This document shows, piece by piece, positions 1 through 12,046 of a stretch of 64,000 nt of DNA (within the stretch, counting starts at the first letter, position 1; every line of letters begins with the position of its first letter). The stretch is taken from the NCBI GenBank assembly GCA_037783415.1, contig JAZGTN010000149.1, forward strand, positions 1,488,001 through 1,552,000, given 5' to 3'. The notes beneath the pieces were generated by a model, which saw only the letters and a list, made by a program, of their open reading frames with translations, ran no database searches and had not been told where the DNA came from. A program made the translations under genes and the position numbers. This stretch comes from Leptasterias polaris (taxonomy: Eukaryota; Echinodermata; Asteroidea; Forcipulatida; Asteriidae).

Positions 1-209
1 GAATGAGCAGGTTGCCTGTAAAATGTCTTCATGTGACATGGGCTTGTTATTACACACATGTTTCAGTTAGTATTATGCACAGATTATGGGCCAGTCTGTT
101 CTAGTCTGATCAACTCATTCAACTGCAAACCTGGAGCTAAAAAAACGGATCACTGATTGCTCATTTTGAACATTCGATTATATTATATACATATATATAA
201 AATTAGTAA

Positions 210-258
210 GGTAGATGGCCTTAGCTTTCGATCCAAACTGGACCTTCTTCAGAGGCAT
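210..258 (-). ncRNA. Hammerhead-ribozyme-like motif (probable Penelope-element terminal relic)
   Basis: Read on the - strand, CTGAAGA (246-252) is followed by a short hairpin whose arms are GGTCC and GGATC, and then GAAA (226-229). This order matches the conserved CUGANGA, stem II and GAAA core of hammerhead ribozymes, which are known from Penelope-like retroelement termini. Stem III and the cleavage triplet are not clear, so activity is doubtful. The adjoining DNA is otherwise featureless AT-rich sequence. Confidence 0.4.
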
Positions 259-699
259 TAACAAGTACAAACAAAAACATATCCATTTATAGCAAAAAGA
301 GGAGCCTATATTTTTATTATATATTTTATTTTTTTATTTTTGTATTATTATATTTGTGTTTAAAACAATCTTTGTTTGTCTGGCTGAAGAGCAAAAGACA
401 ATGCAAGTCCCCAAAGTTTTCGAACACTCGAGAGACTTGCACGGCCCCAAAAAAATCATTTTATATCGGGACATTTTTGAAAGACGGCAGTTGAGAAACT
501 TAAGAAGATGATTACAATGAAACATTAATTAATATTATGCTTAAAAGTTCGACCCAAATTATTTAGTTCGGTCGTGGTTCGATCCTGCAAACAACCAATC
601 ATATTCATTTCATATTTTCATTTCATCGCCTTTTAACACAATCTTAAAAAGACACATTGCCTTGGATTGGGAGCTTTGGGCTATAAAATGTGTTTGTTT

Positions 700-965
700 T
701 AAAGTGAATATGGTAGGAAAGATGTCACAAATTTGGATCTACAAAATGGCGGGTCGTGTTAGTTCACAAGGTAAAAAGGAAAACCATACAATACTGAGCG
801 AATTTGTATGGATCATTATATAATACTTTTACAAAATCTTTCTAACCATAATTATGCATTTCATAAAAAACGGTTTCAAACGCTTTTCATAGACCAAATC
901 GCCCAGTCTGAGGCAACGTTCCCTTTAAGCCAATTGCTCTACGAGGACTTACAATCAGTACACGT
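700..965 (+). mobile_element. Non-autonomous repeat (MITE-like), copy 1
   Basis: An ACAAAATGGCGG motif near 743 is followed by about 200 bases that match, in reverse orientation, the sequence at 13575-13850. The shared blocks include a near-identical run of the type CGGTTTCAAACGCTTTTCAT at 871-890. No coding potential. Partial copies or relatives occur at 25713-26080 and 55896-56010. Confidence 0.6.
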
Positions 966-1319
966 CAACGAGTAATCCAACGAATCCAAATTAATCTTTC
1001 CACTCAGTTATTCCACCATCAAACAATCCAGGAACACATGGCATGAGTTTCACCGCAAAATTGCAAACATCGTGACTTAAAGAAGCACTCTCATCGCGAT
1101 CAAAGCATGCCCGTGGCTGTATATGGAATTATGCCCTCTCACTGTCAAGCTACAGCGTGCGCTCGCGTGATCTCCACACATAATGATTTACGGAAGAGGG
1201 CGCTTGTGCAGTAGGATGATGATATTTCATTATTCAATGCACAGCTACAGGCCTGCCTGCTTTGATTTTGAATGATTTGATAAGCGGATCATCATATTTC
1301 ACTTCAATGTGTTTCTAAC

Positions 1320-1650
1320 AGACTTGGCATCAATGGACTATCACATCAATGGTTAAAGTCACACCTTGATAATAGAGCTAAAATTGCTTCCATTGATACT
1401 AATCAATCTAACAGTCAGTCTCTTGGTAGCGGAGTCCCACAGGGCTCTGTCCTGGGCCTTGTTTTTGTTTATATATATATACTACCATCGGGTGATATTG
1501 CCAGACATCACAACATCCAGTTCCACTTCTACGCTGATGACATCCAGCCTAAATTTTCCCTTTCACCTGGTGCCGACACTGCAACATCATTCAACCGGAT
1601 GCACAGCTGCGTTCATCTTTTCCAGTCCTGGATAATATGTCAAACTTTTC
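1320..1650 (+). pseudogene. Non-LTR retrotransposon (LINE) reverse transcriptase fragment, broken
   Basis: Translation in shifting frames gives GVPQGSVLG, then GDIARHHNIQFHFYADD, the RT motifs around the catalytic YADD of L2/CR1-like LINEs. A stretch of TA repeat (about 1470-1481) and frame changes interrupt it. The piece is flanked by unrelated sequence, so it is a short dead relic. It resembles the better preserved element at 48786-50420. Confidence 0.75.
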
Positions 1651-2139
1651 TACATTTCGATTCCGGCAAAAAGTAGATATTACAAACCAAAACAGTTCAA
1701 TGAGTTCAATAGAGTCATCATTGCTGAGAGCTGAGCGCGGCAAGTAGGCCCACAAGCGTGGACGTTTCCATTGTTGTATTCCCTATTAAAATTTCCTATG
1801 AAAATTGGCACAGTTGATGTTGTGTTGTAGTGAACCTTCCTGGGTAGAAGTTAGTGGAATCACAATTTCGAATGGGTTTCTTATAATCAGGATGTGTCTT
1901 GAAAACGACATCTTGAAAAACAGACTCTCGCGAATGATGACCTTTACTTTAAAAACCATTTAACCGTCGTCACTAATGATCATGTTTCACGAATAAATCG
2001 AGTACAGAAGTGGTCTGTATAATCACGCAATAAATCTTTATTCGAAAGACATCCCTAAAACGTCCTGCAAACGAGTTGGTTTCTCGCTTGGCTGGGCATC
2101 CCTATCACACCACGGTCTTTGCAATGCCTTTTTCAATTC

Positions 2140-2298
2140 ATACTTACCTGGCTCAGGAGATACCGTGATCACTCAGGCGGTTCTCCCAAGGCGGTTCTCC
2201 CAAGGCGAGGCCCGGCCATTGCACCCTTCTGCCTGGGTTGACCTTTGCGATTCCCCCAAATGTGGGGCACTCGGGACTGCGTTCGCGCTCTCCCTCGC
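2140..2298 (+). pseudogene. U1 spliceosomal snRNA pseudogene
   Basis: The 5' end reads ATACTTACCTGG, the U1 sequence that pairs with 5' splice sites. It continues through recognisable stem-loops I-III (GATACCGTGATCAC, GGCGAGGC, CCATTGCACC, AAATGTGGGGCACTCG) and the terminal stem-loop GGGACTGCGTTCGCGC. Two defects point to a pseudogene: a 14-base block GGCGGTTCTCCCAA is tandemly duplicated near 2178-2205, and the segment between the CACTCG block and the last stem-loop, which should hold the Sm site (AATTTNTGG type), is missing. U1 genes are Pol II transcribed; no proximal element could be assigned. Confidence 0.85.
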
Positions 2299-2299
2299 A

Positions 2300-5200
2300 A
2301 TTAACCAACAAATATAATTGCCAGTTTATTTATGAGGTTCATTGCTTTAAGATATTGATGCAAGTTATAACTTATTCGAGAAAGTTTACTATTTCCTAAA
2401 AACCTTGAATAATGTCTGGTAGAATTCTTGAAAAATGGACTTACAAATGCAGGAAAACCAAAAACACATTCATTTAATATTGGATTGTTGTATTTTTGCT
2501 TCGATACTTTAAATGAAATCAGAAGGAAGCAAAATCTTGAGAACCGAAGGTGATTTTGTATGTTACAGGGATTCCTTTTCTTTTAACACCAAAACACAAA
2601 ATGCATGTGACACCTGTTACGAAGAAGCTATAATAAGAAGACAAATCACTGGATTTGCTTTGATTTAATAGACATGTTTGCAGATACTCTGTGTTTTTAT
2701 ACCGGGTTTTTGTTAATGGCTTTTGACTTACATTGATTATTCTAAAAAGGTGTTTGATGATAGATTTTACAAAATGAGAGAAACAAAATTCCTGCCCTGT
2801 CGACGGCACACAAATGTAGTCAACAACTTAAAAACAGTCTTTATTGCACAACACTAGTTGAAACCTTTATTGTATAACTCCGGTTAAATTACCGGTAATT
2901 GTTTAAGTCAAACTGCTAAAGTATACCACACTTGCTAAAAGTGATCATGCAGTCGGGACTAATGAGTAAATGTTATGAATATGAATGTCATGTATATTAA
3001 AATAATCAGTCACTGAATTATTGTTTCACTTAAAATGTAAATTTTTGGTCTCAGAAGACCAAAGTGCAACATAAAAATCTTACATGTCATTTTCATGTTA
3101 CAACAAAATAATATTTATTACTGTTGGGGGAGTGTAGAGACACGGGCAGGACGCCGGACCTCTGTTTAAAAAGGAGGAGGATTCACCAATTAACAATAAA
3201 AGTAACATATTATATAGATGACGTTTAAAATATAAAATAATCTCCTGTACTGATTTAATACTTTAATGCAACAGCGCATTGACTACAAAATAGCATACAA
3301 AACAAAATAGCACAGTCACTTATTGTAAAGACTAAAGTTAAAGGTCAAGAGGTCAGCCAAGTTTACAATATACCGATTCAAATAGCCTTATAAAAGACAA
3401 TGTCTATCAAATCGAAATATAATTTAAGAAAAAAGTGATACTCACATAGAGTTCCATAACCTTATCCCTCCCAGATCAATGTTATTAGGAGCATGGCCAG
3501 AGCCATGCCCCCCCCAAAAAAAAAATAAAAAAAAATAAAAAAATGGAAAGAAATACAGACCAAAAGTATATGTGCTCTCTCTTGCTAAAAAGCTAATTCG
3601 GAAAAAAGAGTGAGCTGAAAGGTCGCAATCCCAAAGTTCATTTTGTTATAATATGAAGACTAAGGGTGCATTTGGGCTACCTACATTACCATAAACATTA
3701 TTTTCCGATAACAGAAGAAACAATGAAATAATTTCCAATGGACAATCGTAATTTTATCAAACCATAGTCATCAATAAGGAATTGACACATTTACCATTGT
3801 TTTTTTTTTTCAGGAATTAGTGTTTTCACATAATCGCAGATACAATTTGGTTTGTTTTGGAATGTTTGAAATGGTACTCTTGGTGCTTGTACAACAATGT
3901 CGTTCTTAACTATGATTACACTTTTTGAAATAGAGTACTAAATAAACAAACTAACTAATTAGTTCTTCTAGTGTTAATTCAATGTTAGATTTGCCATTAT
4001 AACCATTGCCTCAGGGACGAATTCACATCAAAGATGGGCAAAGACCGGCGTAGAAGATATACGTGGAACAGGTTCAAAGTAAGCTCAATTTGTTTTTGAA
4101 TAGTTAATACATTTCACATGAATTAGAACCAAAACAAAACAGGAGAAAGCAAGTAGCTGTCTCAGCAAAACCACTATTTAGTACACAATTATCTCTTAAC
4201 ATTATTAATTTACCCCCATCCTTCCAGATAGTCCTAGTCCAATGCATTTTACACCATTTCAAAGGACCAACTCAGACAAAACCAACCCCAAATTGGTATA
4301 GCCATCTAACACATGGCTTTTCAAGTGTAATGAGCCAGACAAAAGAAGTTATATTATATACTTTGTTTGACACTTCGTTTAACAAAACAGTTTAAACCTG
4401 AATAATGTTGGAATACTTGACAACGACTTTATGAATGTTCTCAAAAAGTTGCAAGCCTAATAATAAGGTCTTAGGTGCAGCTACAGAGTATGTAATTTCT
4501 TCATTGGAATCTAAAAACCTGTCTCGGGAGAGATATCCATTACATTTGATAGTAGACTTGCTTCCAATCAGTGGTCGTATTCTGTGTCTACATGTTAGCC
4601 AATATTAACAGTCTGCACGACATATCACCCCCTTGTGGATTAACACCCGACATTAACCTTTGATCACAGACTTGATAATCTTGCTCATCGGTTAGAACTC
4701 GCCAAATGGCGAATTAGTTCAAAAGTGGACGAAACAATCTGATTGGTCAGAATCGAAGACGCCTCCGATTAAATGTAAACGTTTAAACTACGGAATATAG
4801 TACAACAATACAACATCGATGTTCATGTAATTAAACACTACCGCTGCTTTTTGAATACAAAAACAAACCGATTATAGTTATTTTTATTCAAAATAAATAA
4901 AAACGCTGGGGGGAAATAACCCGACGGTTCCACTCAAACAATAGGTGGCACGGTTTTTCTTCGGAGATTTTGGATTATGTATTTGTCAATATTTCAAGAT
5001 TGTCAGCTATAAAATATAAATACCATAGTTACCCATTAAGCAATATGAAAATAGCATCTGAATTGATGGTAACTTTTTGGTAATAGATGCGGCTAACGGG
5101 GGGTGTGTTGATTTCAGATTGGCCATTGCTCTGGGATCAGTGTTGCTATGTAAATTTCAGTTTAGAGTAAACTATTATTCCGAATACCCATGAGGGTCAA

Positions 5201-5370
5201 GTCTGAGATCGCGAGTTAGAGCCTTTGATAGCCAATCTGCGGGTGTGTTTTGCGTGGCTGATGCTGATAAATAACCGTGATCTCATACTTGAAATCTAGT
5301 CTACAAAAAAAAAAAAAAGGGGGGCCAACCACATAGAATGATCCCTCTTCTACACAATACCAATAACTCA
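2300..5370. other. AT-rich non-coding stretch
   Basis: No exon, RNA gene or full mobile element is recognisable here. It holds homopolymer runs (A-rich at 3511-3544 and 5306-5319) and only short ORFs with no family signature. Confidence 0.5.
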
Positions 5371-5378
5371 AGGTGTAC

Positions 5379-5450
5379 GACCTACAGGACCTATCGCTGA
5401 ATGGAGACTGAATCGAGATTGCAGCAAACGCTCTAATTCATTAGAATACT
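5379..5450 (+). pseudogene. Possible degraded exon preceding the 5582 exon
   Basis: After a possible acceptor (CTACAG) the frame reads DLSLNGD, then a TGA. The pattern is loosely similar to the equivalent exon of the - strand receptor (GQFSIDNGQ at 52415). If homologous, the stop would make this copy a pseudogene. The similarity is short and may be chance. Confidence 0.2.
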
Positions 5451-5581
5451 AAACATAACGTCTGAACGCGGTAACAAAGGGTTAACTGAGTGTCCACATG
5501 CCCTGGTTAATCACAGGACCACAAGCCTACTTCAAACATGATTATTCCGAATCCTACTTGCCTTTATGTATTTTGCCGCAG

Positions 5582-5668
5582 GTGACAAGTTCGAGACGGT
5601 CATAGTTTACAAGGTAAAGACGCAGGAGTTTCAAACGGTACCTAGAGGTGCGGAGCTTACGTGGGCAG
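5582..5668 (+). CDS. GABA-B-like receptor, pre-transmembrane exon (paralogue fragment)
   Basis: An 87-base exon between a CAG acceptor and a GTAAAG donor. It enters in phase 1 and leaves in phase 1, giving DKFETVIVYKVKTQ ending in LTWA. It aligns with the - strand exon at 51695-51612 ([15 protein letters not shown] ... IKWQ), the stretch linking the Venus-flytrap domain to TM1 in class C receptors. It is one codon longer than its partner, with identical phases. The next exon (5932) continues in frame. Confidence 0.8.
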
Positions 5669-5931
5669 GTAAAGAGTTGTGTACGTCTTAAGAAATGAAA
5701 TTTTAAATTTGATCATTAAACCGTAAACTGTATTCAGAAGACCTTGGATATAATATCCCGTCAGGCCTATCGCAGGTGCTTAAATTCAGACAAAATCAAT
5801 TTCAAAGAGCCAAAAATTAAACCCCAGAAAAATTAAGATTAATTCGGTTTGCTGTAATTTCAATGGAGATTCATCGATATATACCTTAATCCTTCACTGA
5901 ATAGAAAACTTCCATTTGTTATTCTCATGAG

Positions 5932-6079
5932 ATCACGTCCCAGTGGACGGTATTACTAAACGGACAGTGATCCAGGAGATATCTTCAACAGCTCGTATCA
6001 CGCTCTTCACTCTCGCCTCGCTTGGCTGTGTCATGGGTTTGACGTTCCTCTTCATCAACATCAAATATAAACAAAGAAG
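5932..6079 (+). CDS. GABA-B-like receptor, TM1 exon (paralogue fragment)
   Basis: A 148-base exon after ATGAG, ending AGAAG|GTATT, entered in phase 1 and left in phase 2 exactly as its - strand counterpart 46510-46360. It encodes DHVPVDGITKR, then the first membrane helix (LFTLASLGCVMGLTFLFIN) and a basic end IKYKQR. The paralogue reads [11 protein letters not shown] and ends [11 protein letters not shown]. No TM2 exon was found in the 3.6 kb downstream, so the copy appears truncated or its next exon is remote. Confidence 0.85.
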
Positions 6080-6490
6080 GTATTGACCCCAGATACATGA
6101 AAGCTACATCGCTATTTCTCTTATACTTGTCTCGTGACCTGATTTGAATATTATTTTTGTAAAAGAAAATGGTTCATTTCACTCCGAAAAAATAAGCCAT
6201 TGATCGAGTTTCTGACCAATCAAATGCTCTTAAAATAGAGATAAGGGAGAGTATGACGTGCAATTGCAGACTACGCTCACTAAAACCGCCGCTCTATCAC
6301 AATTTTTCCTTGTCAAAGTGTCAATATGTTGACCATTTCATTCCAACAACTGTCCCAGAAAGTTGACACACTTTCTAGGATGCACCTACAGCTTTTCAAA
6401 CGGACAACGGGAGCTTGTAACAAAAATCCTTAAAAAATGCCTCTGCCCTGCAAACGTCTTTACTTTTACCAATAATATCAGACCAACACT

Positions 6491-6560
6491 TCTAGATAGC
6501 TCAATTGGTCGGTCGTCAGCACATTGATCCGGAGGTCGTAGGCTCAAGTCACGCTCTATT
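6491..6560 (+). repeat. tRNA-derived SINE head
   Basis: TAGCTCAATTGGT is followed 35-40 bases later by a degenerate B-box-like GTAGGCTCAAGTC. This is the internal promoter layout of a tRNA-derived SINE. It does not fold as an intact tRNA. Confidence 0.45.
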
Positions 6561-7284
6561 CAAGTTGTCTTTGTTCAACTCAATTTTAGTAGAAACTTGT
6601 CTAGTCCCATTTTTAATTGTATTACGTTATTTCAAAATCTGCTTTAGAAAAGGAACATGAAAGATCCTTGCTTATTTATATCAATATTTGGCACTTGTAT
6701 AATCCAATACACTACTAATAAGCAAGTTAACTGAAATACGCTTATGAACAAATACAAAATAAATAAATAAATTATATCGAAATGCTCGAGTTTTGTACAC
6801 ATTAATTTTACAGGAAAGAAAACATATCAATCCATGCTAAAACTAAATTATCATAATTAGACTGAAGATTTCCAGGGAAGGTTATTACAAAGGTACAGAG
6901 CATTTTTTATGGTTTACTGGGGGAGTAACAGAGTGGTGACTTGTCTTCAACGGCCGTTAAATATCGGCAAGGTCGTGGCCGTGATTTGATCCAGAGGCAA
7001 GGTCCTTTATTGCACGTCAACGACTCTGAAAGATCTATACAGTGCCTAGGGTGTGTACTACATTGACAATTGTATCTATACTTGATTGGACCTACATATA
7101 CAAGATATAACAAACCTGTGAAAGTTTAAGCTCAATATTGGTCTTCGGAGTCACGAGAAAACAGTGAACAACCCCATTACGTGTTTTAACTTTTTTTAAA
7201 CATCGGATTTTATAATGCAGGATAAAGACTATAATTATTGTTTTACTCATTTCCTAAAAATTATGGCATTTCAAGCAAAACTAT

Positions 7285-7370
7285 TTCAAGGGAAGTTTCC
7301 ACAATGACCATCTTTATACCATGTCAGTTATGTGCAAATCTGTGAACATTTATATTTTCAATCTAACCAA
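7285..7370 (-). repeat. Dispersed repeat, inverted match to 19975-20050
   Basis: The block TTTCAAGGGAAGTTTCCACA and the following TTATGTGCAAATCTGTGAAC match the reverse complement of 19975-20045. The intervening bases are similar. Element ends were not determined. Confidence 0.55.
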
Positions 7371-7724
7371 TTGAACCAATCTAATCAATCTGACCAATCT
7401 AACCAACACCCTTTAACCATAAAGCCAATGGACACTTGTTTTAACAGTCTGTTTACTACCGACAAATTAAATTAACAAATCAGCATTTTAAATAAACATT
7501 TTCAAAAAGTCGAGATTCCCCCTGAGACCTAGCTTAAGGGCATGTATAAATGAAGTTACTCCGGGTTGAACATTTAAGAAAAAATAATAAATAATCATCT
7601 GACCCGGAAGATTTTTGCGTGTATGGGGAGTTTAAACACAATTATCAGAGTTCATTCGTGAGATCCGTGAAAAGAAGGCTCACAACAAGAGAATATCCTT
7701 GCATGAACTTTTTGGGCGTGTCGT

Positions 7725-7870
7725 GGCCAAGCAGTCTATAAATTCACCGGACCCAAGCTGTGGTGTTGTCAGCAGCAGAGTGGTTTCGAATCCCGGTCGA
7801 GACATGTGTGCCTTTGGGCAAGGAACTTAACCATAATTCGTCGCTCGTACCACGAAGTGGCATATCTCTT
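7725..7870 (+). repeat. tRNA-derived SINE
   Basis: GTCGTGGCCAAGCAG (A box) and GGTTTCGAATCCCGG (B box) are spaced as in a tRNA-Leu/Ser-type SINE head. The tail TGTGCCTTTGGGCAAGG is typical of such repeats. A related head opens the SINE at 59617. Confidence 0.65.
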
Positions 7871-7964
7871 TAGAAAAAACGTGTTAACAGAAAATCACGA
7901 ATGAAGTTGCATTACTTGTTAAACTGCTGTTTCAAAGTCAGCTTACTATTTAATTTAATTTTCT

Positions 7965-8335
7965 AAAAGCAAAAATAAAGTTGATTCCTTTACTCATATA
8001 TAAAGTTGATTCCTTTACTCATAAAGAACTGTCAATATCTCTAAATCGATTACGGTTTCGTCGAATCACAAAATACCATGCTCTGCACAATCAAGTAAAT
8101 GGAGTTGCCACTTTCATATCGTAAGTCATCACAATGTTGTCAATACAAAGACCGTATTTTAAGAAGCCCATGTTACCAACATTTTAACATCAGGTCAATG
8201 CAGTTGCCAAATAAAATAAATTTAGAGATATCTCTAAATCGTTTAGTGCTATCTTTAAATAATTTAGAGATATCTTTGAATCATTTAGAGATATCTCTTA
8301 ATCATTTAAATATATCTTTAAATACATTGAAGGCA
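7965..8335. repeat. Short tandem arrays
   Basis: Two tandem copies of a 28-base unit (AAAGTTGATTCCTTTACTCA) lie at 7975-8025. About five copies of a 24-base unit built on TTTAGAGATATCTCTAAATC lie at 8218-8330. The open frame across the second array (N-L-E-I-S-L repeats) is a by-product of the period being a multiple of three. Confidence 0.8.
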
Positions 8336-9042
8336 TCGTCGATGGCATTAAACACAAAATAAAGACGTTGCTAATGCAAATAAATGTTACTTTGGCTCGC
8401 CATAGTTACTTGTTCAAATTTGTATGAATGTCCAATGTCCAATATCGAAATGACAAAGTAGACTTTTACTGTAAAATACCTATGCAAATACTCAATGCCA
8501 CTTTAGAAAGTAGACATTCACTGGGTTGCATGGAAACTATAGGAGACAACTCAGTTTTACTTGGACAGGGCATGCGCTCATGAAATTGTTTATCGACTCT
8601 CCCGCACGTGCCATCATTTTAGTTGATATCACGTCGTGCGCTCTGATGACCTCCCTTGAAACGTGCCACTCGCTAGTTTTCAGATTTGGGCCCAATTTCA
8701 TGGCTCTGCTTCCCGTAAACAAATATTTGGTGGATACGGAAGCAGGGAACTCCGCACTTACGTCAAACTAGGCCATACGGGGTATACTGTATCTTGCAGT
8801 TTTTAACAAGAGTAATTGCTGGAGATTACGATTCCGAAAAGTTCTCCACAAAAACGCCAGTAAAATTTGAGAAATTATCGACCAAACATTGCACTAGATA
8901 ATCGACAGCGATCGAACACTGTTTACGGTTGTGATACGTCCTCTCGTTACATTTTATTTGAAATTACTGCGCACAGACACCATGTGATCCAAATTCGCCA
9001 ATCACATCCTAGGTCACACGTCATATGGCACCTCAAAACAAA

Positions 9043-9148
9043 CATGGCAGCGCCCATGCCTCGCTCGAATGAGAAAGACTCCGTGATAAATCCGAAGTGT
9101 TTTGTTCACCTAAAATCTGTCAAAGCTGAGAAAGAACAATATTTTTAG
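9043..9148 (+). other. Short open frame with a possible first-exon look
   Basis: ATGGCAGCGCCC begins a frame MAAPMPRSNEKDS ... KCFVHLKSVKAEKEQYF that ends in a TAG. The start context and charged sequence look like a first exon, but no partner exon or splice donor before the stop could be joined. No function is assigned. Confidence 0.2.
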
Positions 9149-9735
9149 GGAAGAGTAAAATCATGCATGAGGCCGTGTTCAAGTGCGTCGTCATGAGATG
9201 AGATCATGTGTGTGAGATCACGAAAAACGCAGCATCTTTTGATAGTAGGCCCCTACTCGATATAGGCCTACACAGCATACAGTGCATAAGGACCTCATGC
9301 CCTAATTTTTAGCCGGTGACGTCAAGGGGTCATTGCATATCATTATCATAGATAAGCAGTTTTTGACTCTCGGCTGAAAAAGCCGCGCGGAAAGGTGCAT
9401 TTTCACTTGAATTCTTTATTAATAAATGCAAATGTTATGTGTACAAAAGTTATTAACCAATTACTACAATGTATATTCGACCATAAAAAGGCAATAAGTG
9501 CAATGTTTAGAGCATCCTGTAACCGCTCTTTAAATGCTTACTTTAATCAGTTATTTGAATTTTTATTTTTGTAAATGGAAAATTGAATTTTGAGTCTTTT
9601 ACTTTCCAAGAAATTTGATTAAGATAAATTAAAAAAGTGAATAATTATATACTAATAAATCACTTTTGATTGAGCTTTGTTCTCAGTTTCAATACTCGCA
9701 AAACTTGCTTAGTCTTTATTTCCTTTCTTATCCAG

Positions 9736-9876
9736 TATGGCAGAGCGGGTGAGGGACTGCAACTCTTAAACACGTTTGTGAAATCAGTTCCTCCGATTGT
9801 CATCGCTTGGGGACCAATTTTCTCAACTGAAGCAACTGTAGTGAACCAGGTAGCTTCAAGATTTAACATTGTGCAG
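9736..9876 (+). CDS. GABA-B-like receptor, ligand-domain exon (second paralogue fragment)
   Basis: An exon of 141 bases, flanked by a polypyrimidine tract with TCCAG and by a GTTAGT donor, phase 0 at both ends. It has exactly the length and phases of the - strand exon 57992-57852. It ends [13 protein letters not shown], identical over 13 residues to that exon, and contains IAWGPIFSTEATV, the GP..S motif of the Venus-flytrap domain. The exon order (ligand domain downstream of TM1 at 5932) rules out a single gene with 5582-6079. It is either the start of a second tandem copy or a relic; no neighbouring exon was found. Confidence 0.8.
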
Positions 9877-10152
9877 GTTAGTTTTAAGAATGATACTTAA
9901 CATTATACCTCGCGTTTCAAAATTATATTTAGCTTTTTTAGAAAGGAAAATTTTCTGAAAAACAATATGCCTATTTGATATAAAAATGTAAAGGGTATTA
10001 ATCAAGACCGGAAAGGAGGAGAAACATGGTCGTATACTTTTTTCTTATATAAGAGCTTTATTGAATATGATGTTAATTCTAAAACTCTAATTTGGGTGAG
10101 GTGTGTCAATTATAACTAAAATCATATTCAAAAGACAATATCATTACGAAAC

Positions 10153-12046
10153 CTAAAAAAAGAACGCAGCAGCAGCAGCAGCTGTCTTGAGTTGGTGAAT
10201 CCAGTGCGATTCTCTAAGCTTGCGGTGTGTGTCATCACCAATGCAAGCCTCAATCACCAGAAGTTCAACATCCTTGATGCTGGGATTATGGCTGTTGAAG
10301 TGGATGGGGACGGGGTACGTTTTGTTGGTCTTTATGGAAGAGAAATGGTTAGGAAAGCGAAGGCTGAGTTTTCTCCCACACATTGTAGTCCACATCTCTT
10401 ACAGGATATAACATAGACTACATTTGGTGTGCTACATAGGGAGTCAGTCTTGATATTGTAAGAAGAGCCTGTGTTGTGACTCTTCACTCGTAGTGCGGGT
10501 TTGATGTAGAGACAAGTTCTACATTTAGAGCGCGCACATTTGTGACATCCCTGTATAATGTAGAGGTTGGTGTTTGGCCTGTATTTTGGAGAAGTTTGGC
10601 CCTGACTAGGATGTCTCCTAGGTGTTTAGGGCGGCGGAATGCAACCATGGGGCGCTCAGGGATTGCTGAGCGTATTTAACCTGTTAGAGGAGTGAAGGAT
10701 AGTCATTTTGTCATTGAGGATTGAGGAAAGTTTAGGTATTTCAGGGTGGAAAGTGGTGACCATGTCAACTCTCTTAGTCGGGACTTTTTGGGTTCCCGTG
10801 TTGGTCAACAGGGTATGGTGAGGCATGCTAAAGGCTCTGTTGATGGCAAGTTGTACCCTGCGTTCGCTATGGCCCCTAGAAACAAGGTGTTTCTTTAGGT
10901 CTGATGAACGCCTTTTGTACAAGGTATCTGAAGAGCAGATACGCCTTATACGCAAGGCCTGACTGTAAGCAATTGCCTTCTTACAGTGACTAGGGTGGCA
11001 ACTGTTGGAGAGAAGATACTGATGGGTGTCAGTGGGTTTGCTGTATACATCTGTAATAATGCCATTAGGGGATTTAGTTATGGTCACATCTAGAAAGTTC
11101 ACACTTGTGAGGGAGTGTTCAGTAGTAAACTTTATGGTGGGGTGGAATGAGTTTATATGGTCGATAAACTCATCCAAACTGTCTTGACTGCCACACCAGA
11201 TGGAGAAAATGTCATCAATAAATCTCCACCAAACTAGTGGACGGCTGGGGGCAGTGGACAGAAGTTTGTCCTCTAAATCAGACATGAAAATGTTGTCATA
11301 TGAGGGCGCCATTTTGGTACCCATGGCAGTACCCTGTGTCTGTAGAAAGTGCCTGTCAGTAAATTAAAAGTTATTCTTAGTGAGAATATTATGGCTGATG
11401 AGTTCCTTAGTGTGTCTTACTGAAGGGCGGGATTGTTTGTTGGCCCTGAGAGCAGAGACACAAGCATTCATGCCTTCACTATGGGGTATGTTAGTATGCT
11501 ATGATGAAACATCTAGAGTAACAAGAATAGCAGAGTCATGTATTTGGTGTTTGACTTCCTCTAGTTTATGGAGGAAGTCTGTGGTATCCTTTATGAAGGA
11601 AGGAATACCGGGAACTAAGGGGTTGAGGAAGCTGTCAACAAACTCAGAAATGCCCTCTGTAGGGCTACTATTACCAGATACAATGGGTCGACCTGGGTTG
11701 TTGGGCTTGTGTATCTTAGGTAGAAGGTAGAAGCGTGCTGTACGTGGGTCCTGTGGGAGAATATAGTTAAGGGTATCTTTCTCAATACCGTTGGCATTGT
11801 GAATTCTAACCAGGGTGTCACTGATTTGTTTGGAAAATGATTGAATAGGGTCAGTGTCACATTCAATATAATGATCAGTGTTGCTGAGCTGTCTGAGGCC
11901 CTCAGCTGTATAATCATGTGTGTTCATGACTACAACTGCGGACCCCTTGTCAGCACGTTTAATCACTATGTCTGGTGATTGGTAGACTTGATTCAAGTCC
12001 CTTTCTCGTGCGAGGTCCCTAACACACATGTAACGCGCCAGCATGC
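10153..12046 (-). mobile_element. Penelope-like retroelement (RT plus GIY-YIG), decayed
   Basis: On the - strand, 12044-11499 encodes the N-terminal RT part (IVIKRADKGSAVVVMN, FYLLPKIHKPNNPGRPIVSG, LVTLDVSS). 11324-10656 continues with GTKMAPSYDNIFMSDLE and the catalytic WWRFIDDIF. Downstream a cysteine cluster (GCHKCARSKCRTC, near 10550-10510), then CSTPNVVYVISCKRCGLQ and HWIHQLKT at 10440-10170 mark the GIY-YIG endonuclease linker and domain. This order is that of Penelope-like elements. Frameshifts (between 11499 and 11324, and near 10560 and 10390) and a TGA near 10670 show it is dead. A CAG/CTG run at 10167-10184 lies at the 3' end. Confidence 0.9.

Noticed and set aside
7725..7870. Possible tRNA gene
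   Set aside because: A and B boxes are present but there is no acceptor-stem pairing; the tail is that of a SINE. The same applies to 6491-6560 and 59617-59700.
8099..8362. Open frame with repeated NLEISLN
   Set aside because: Produced by a 24-base tandem repeat, which keeps any frame open.
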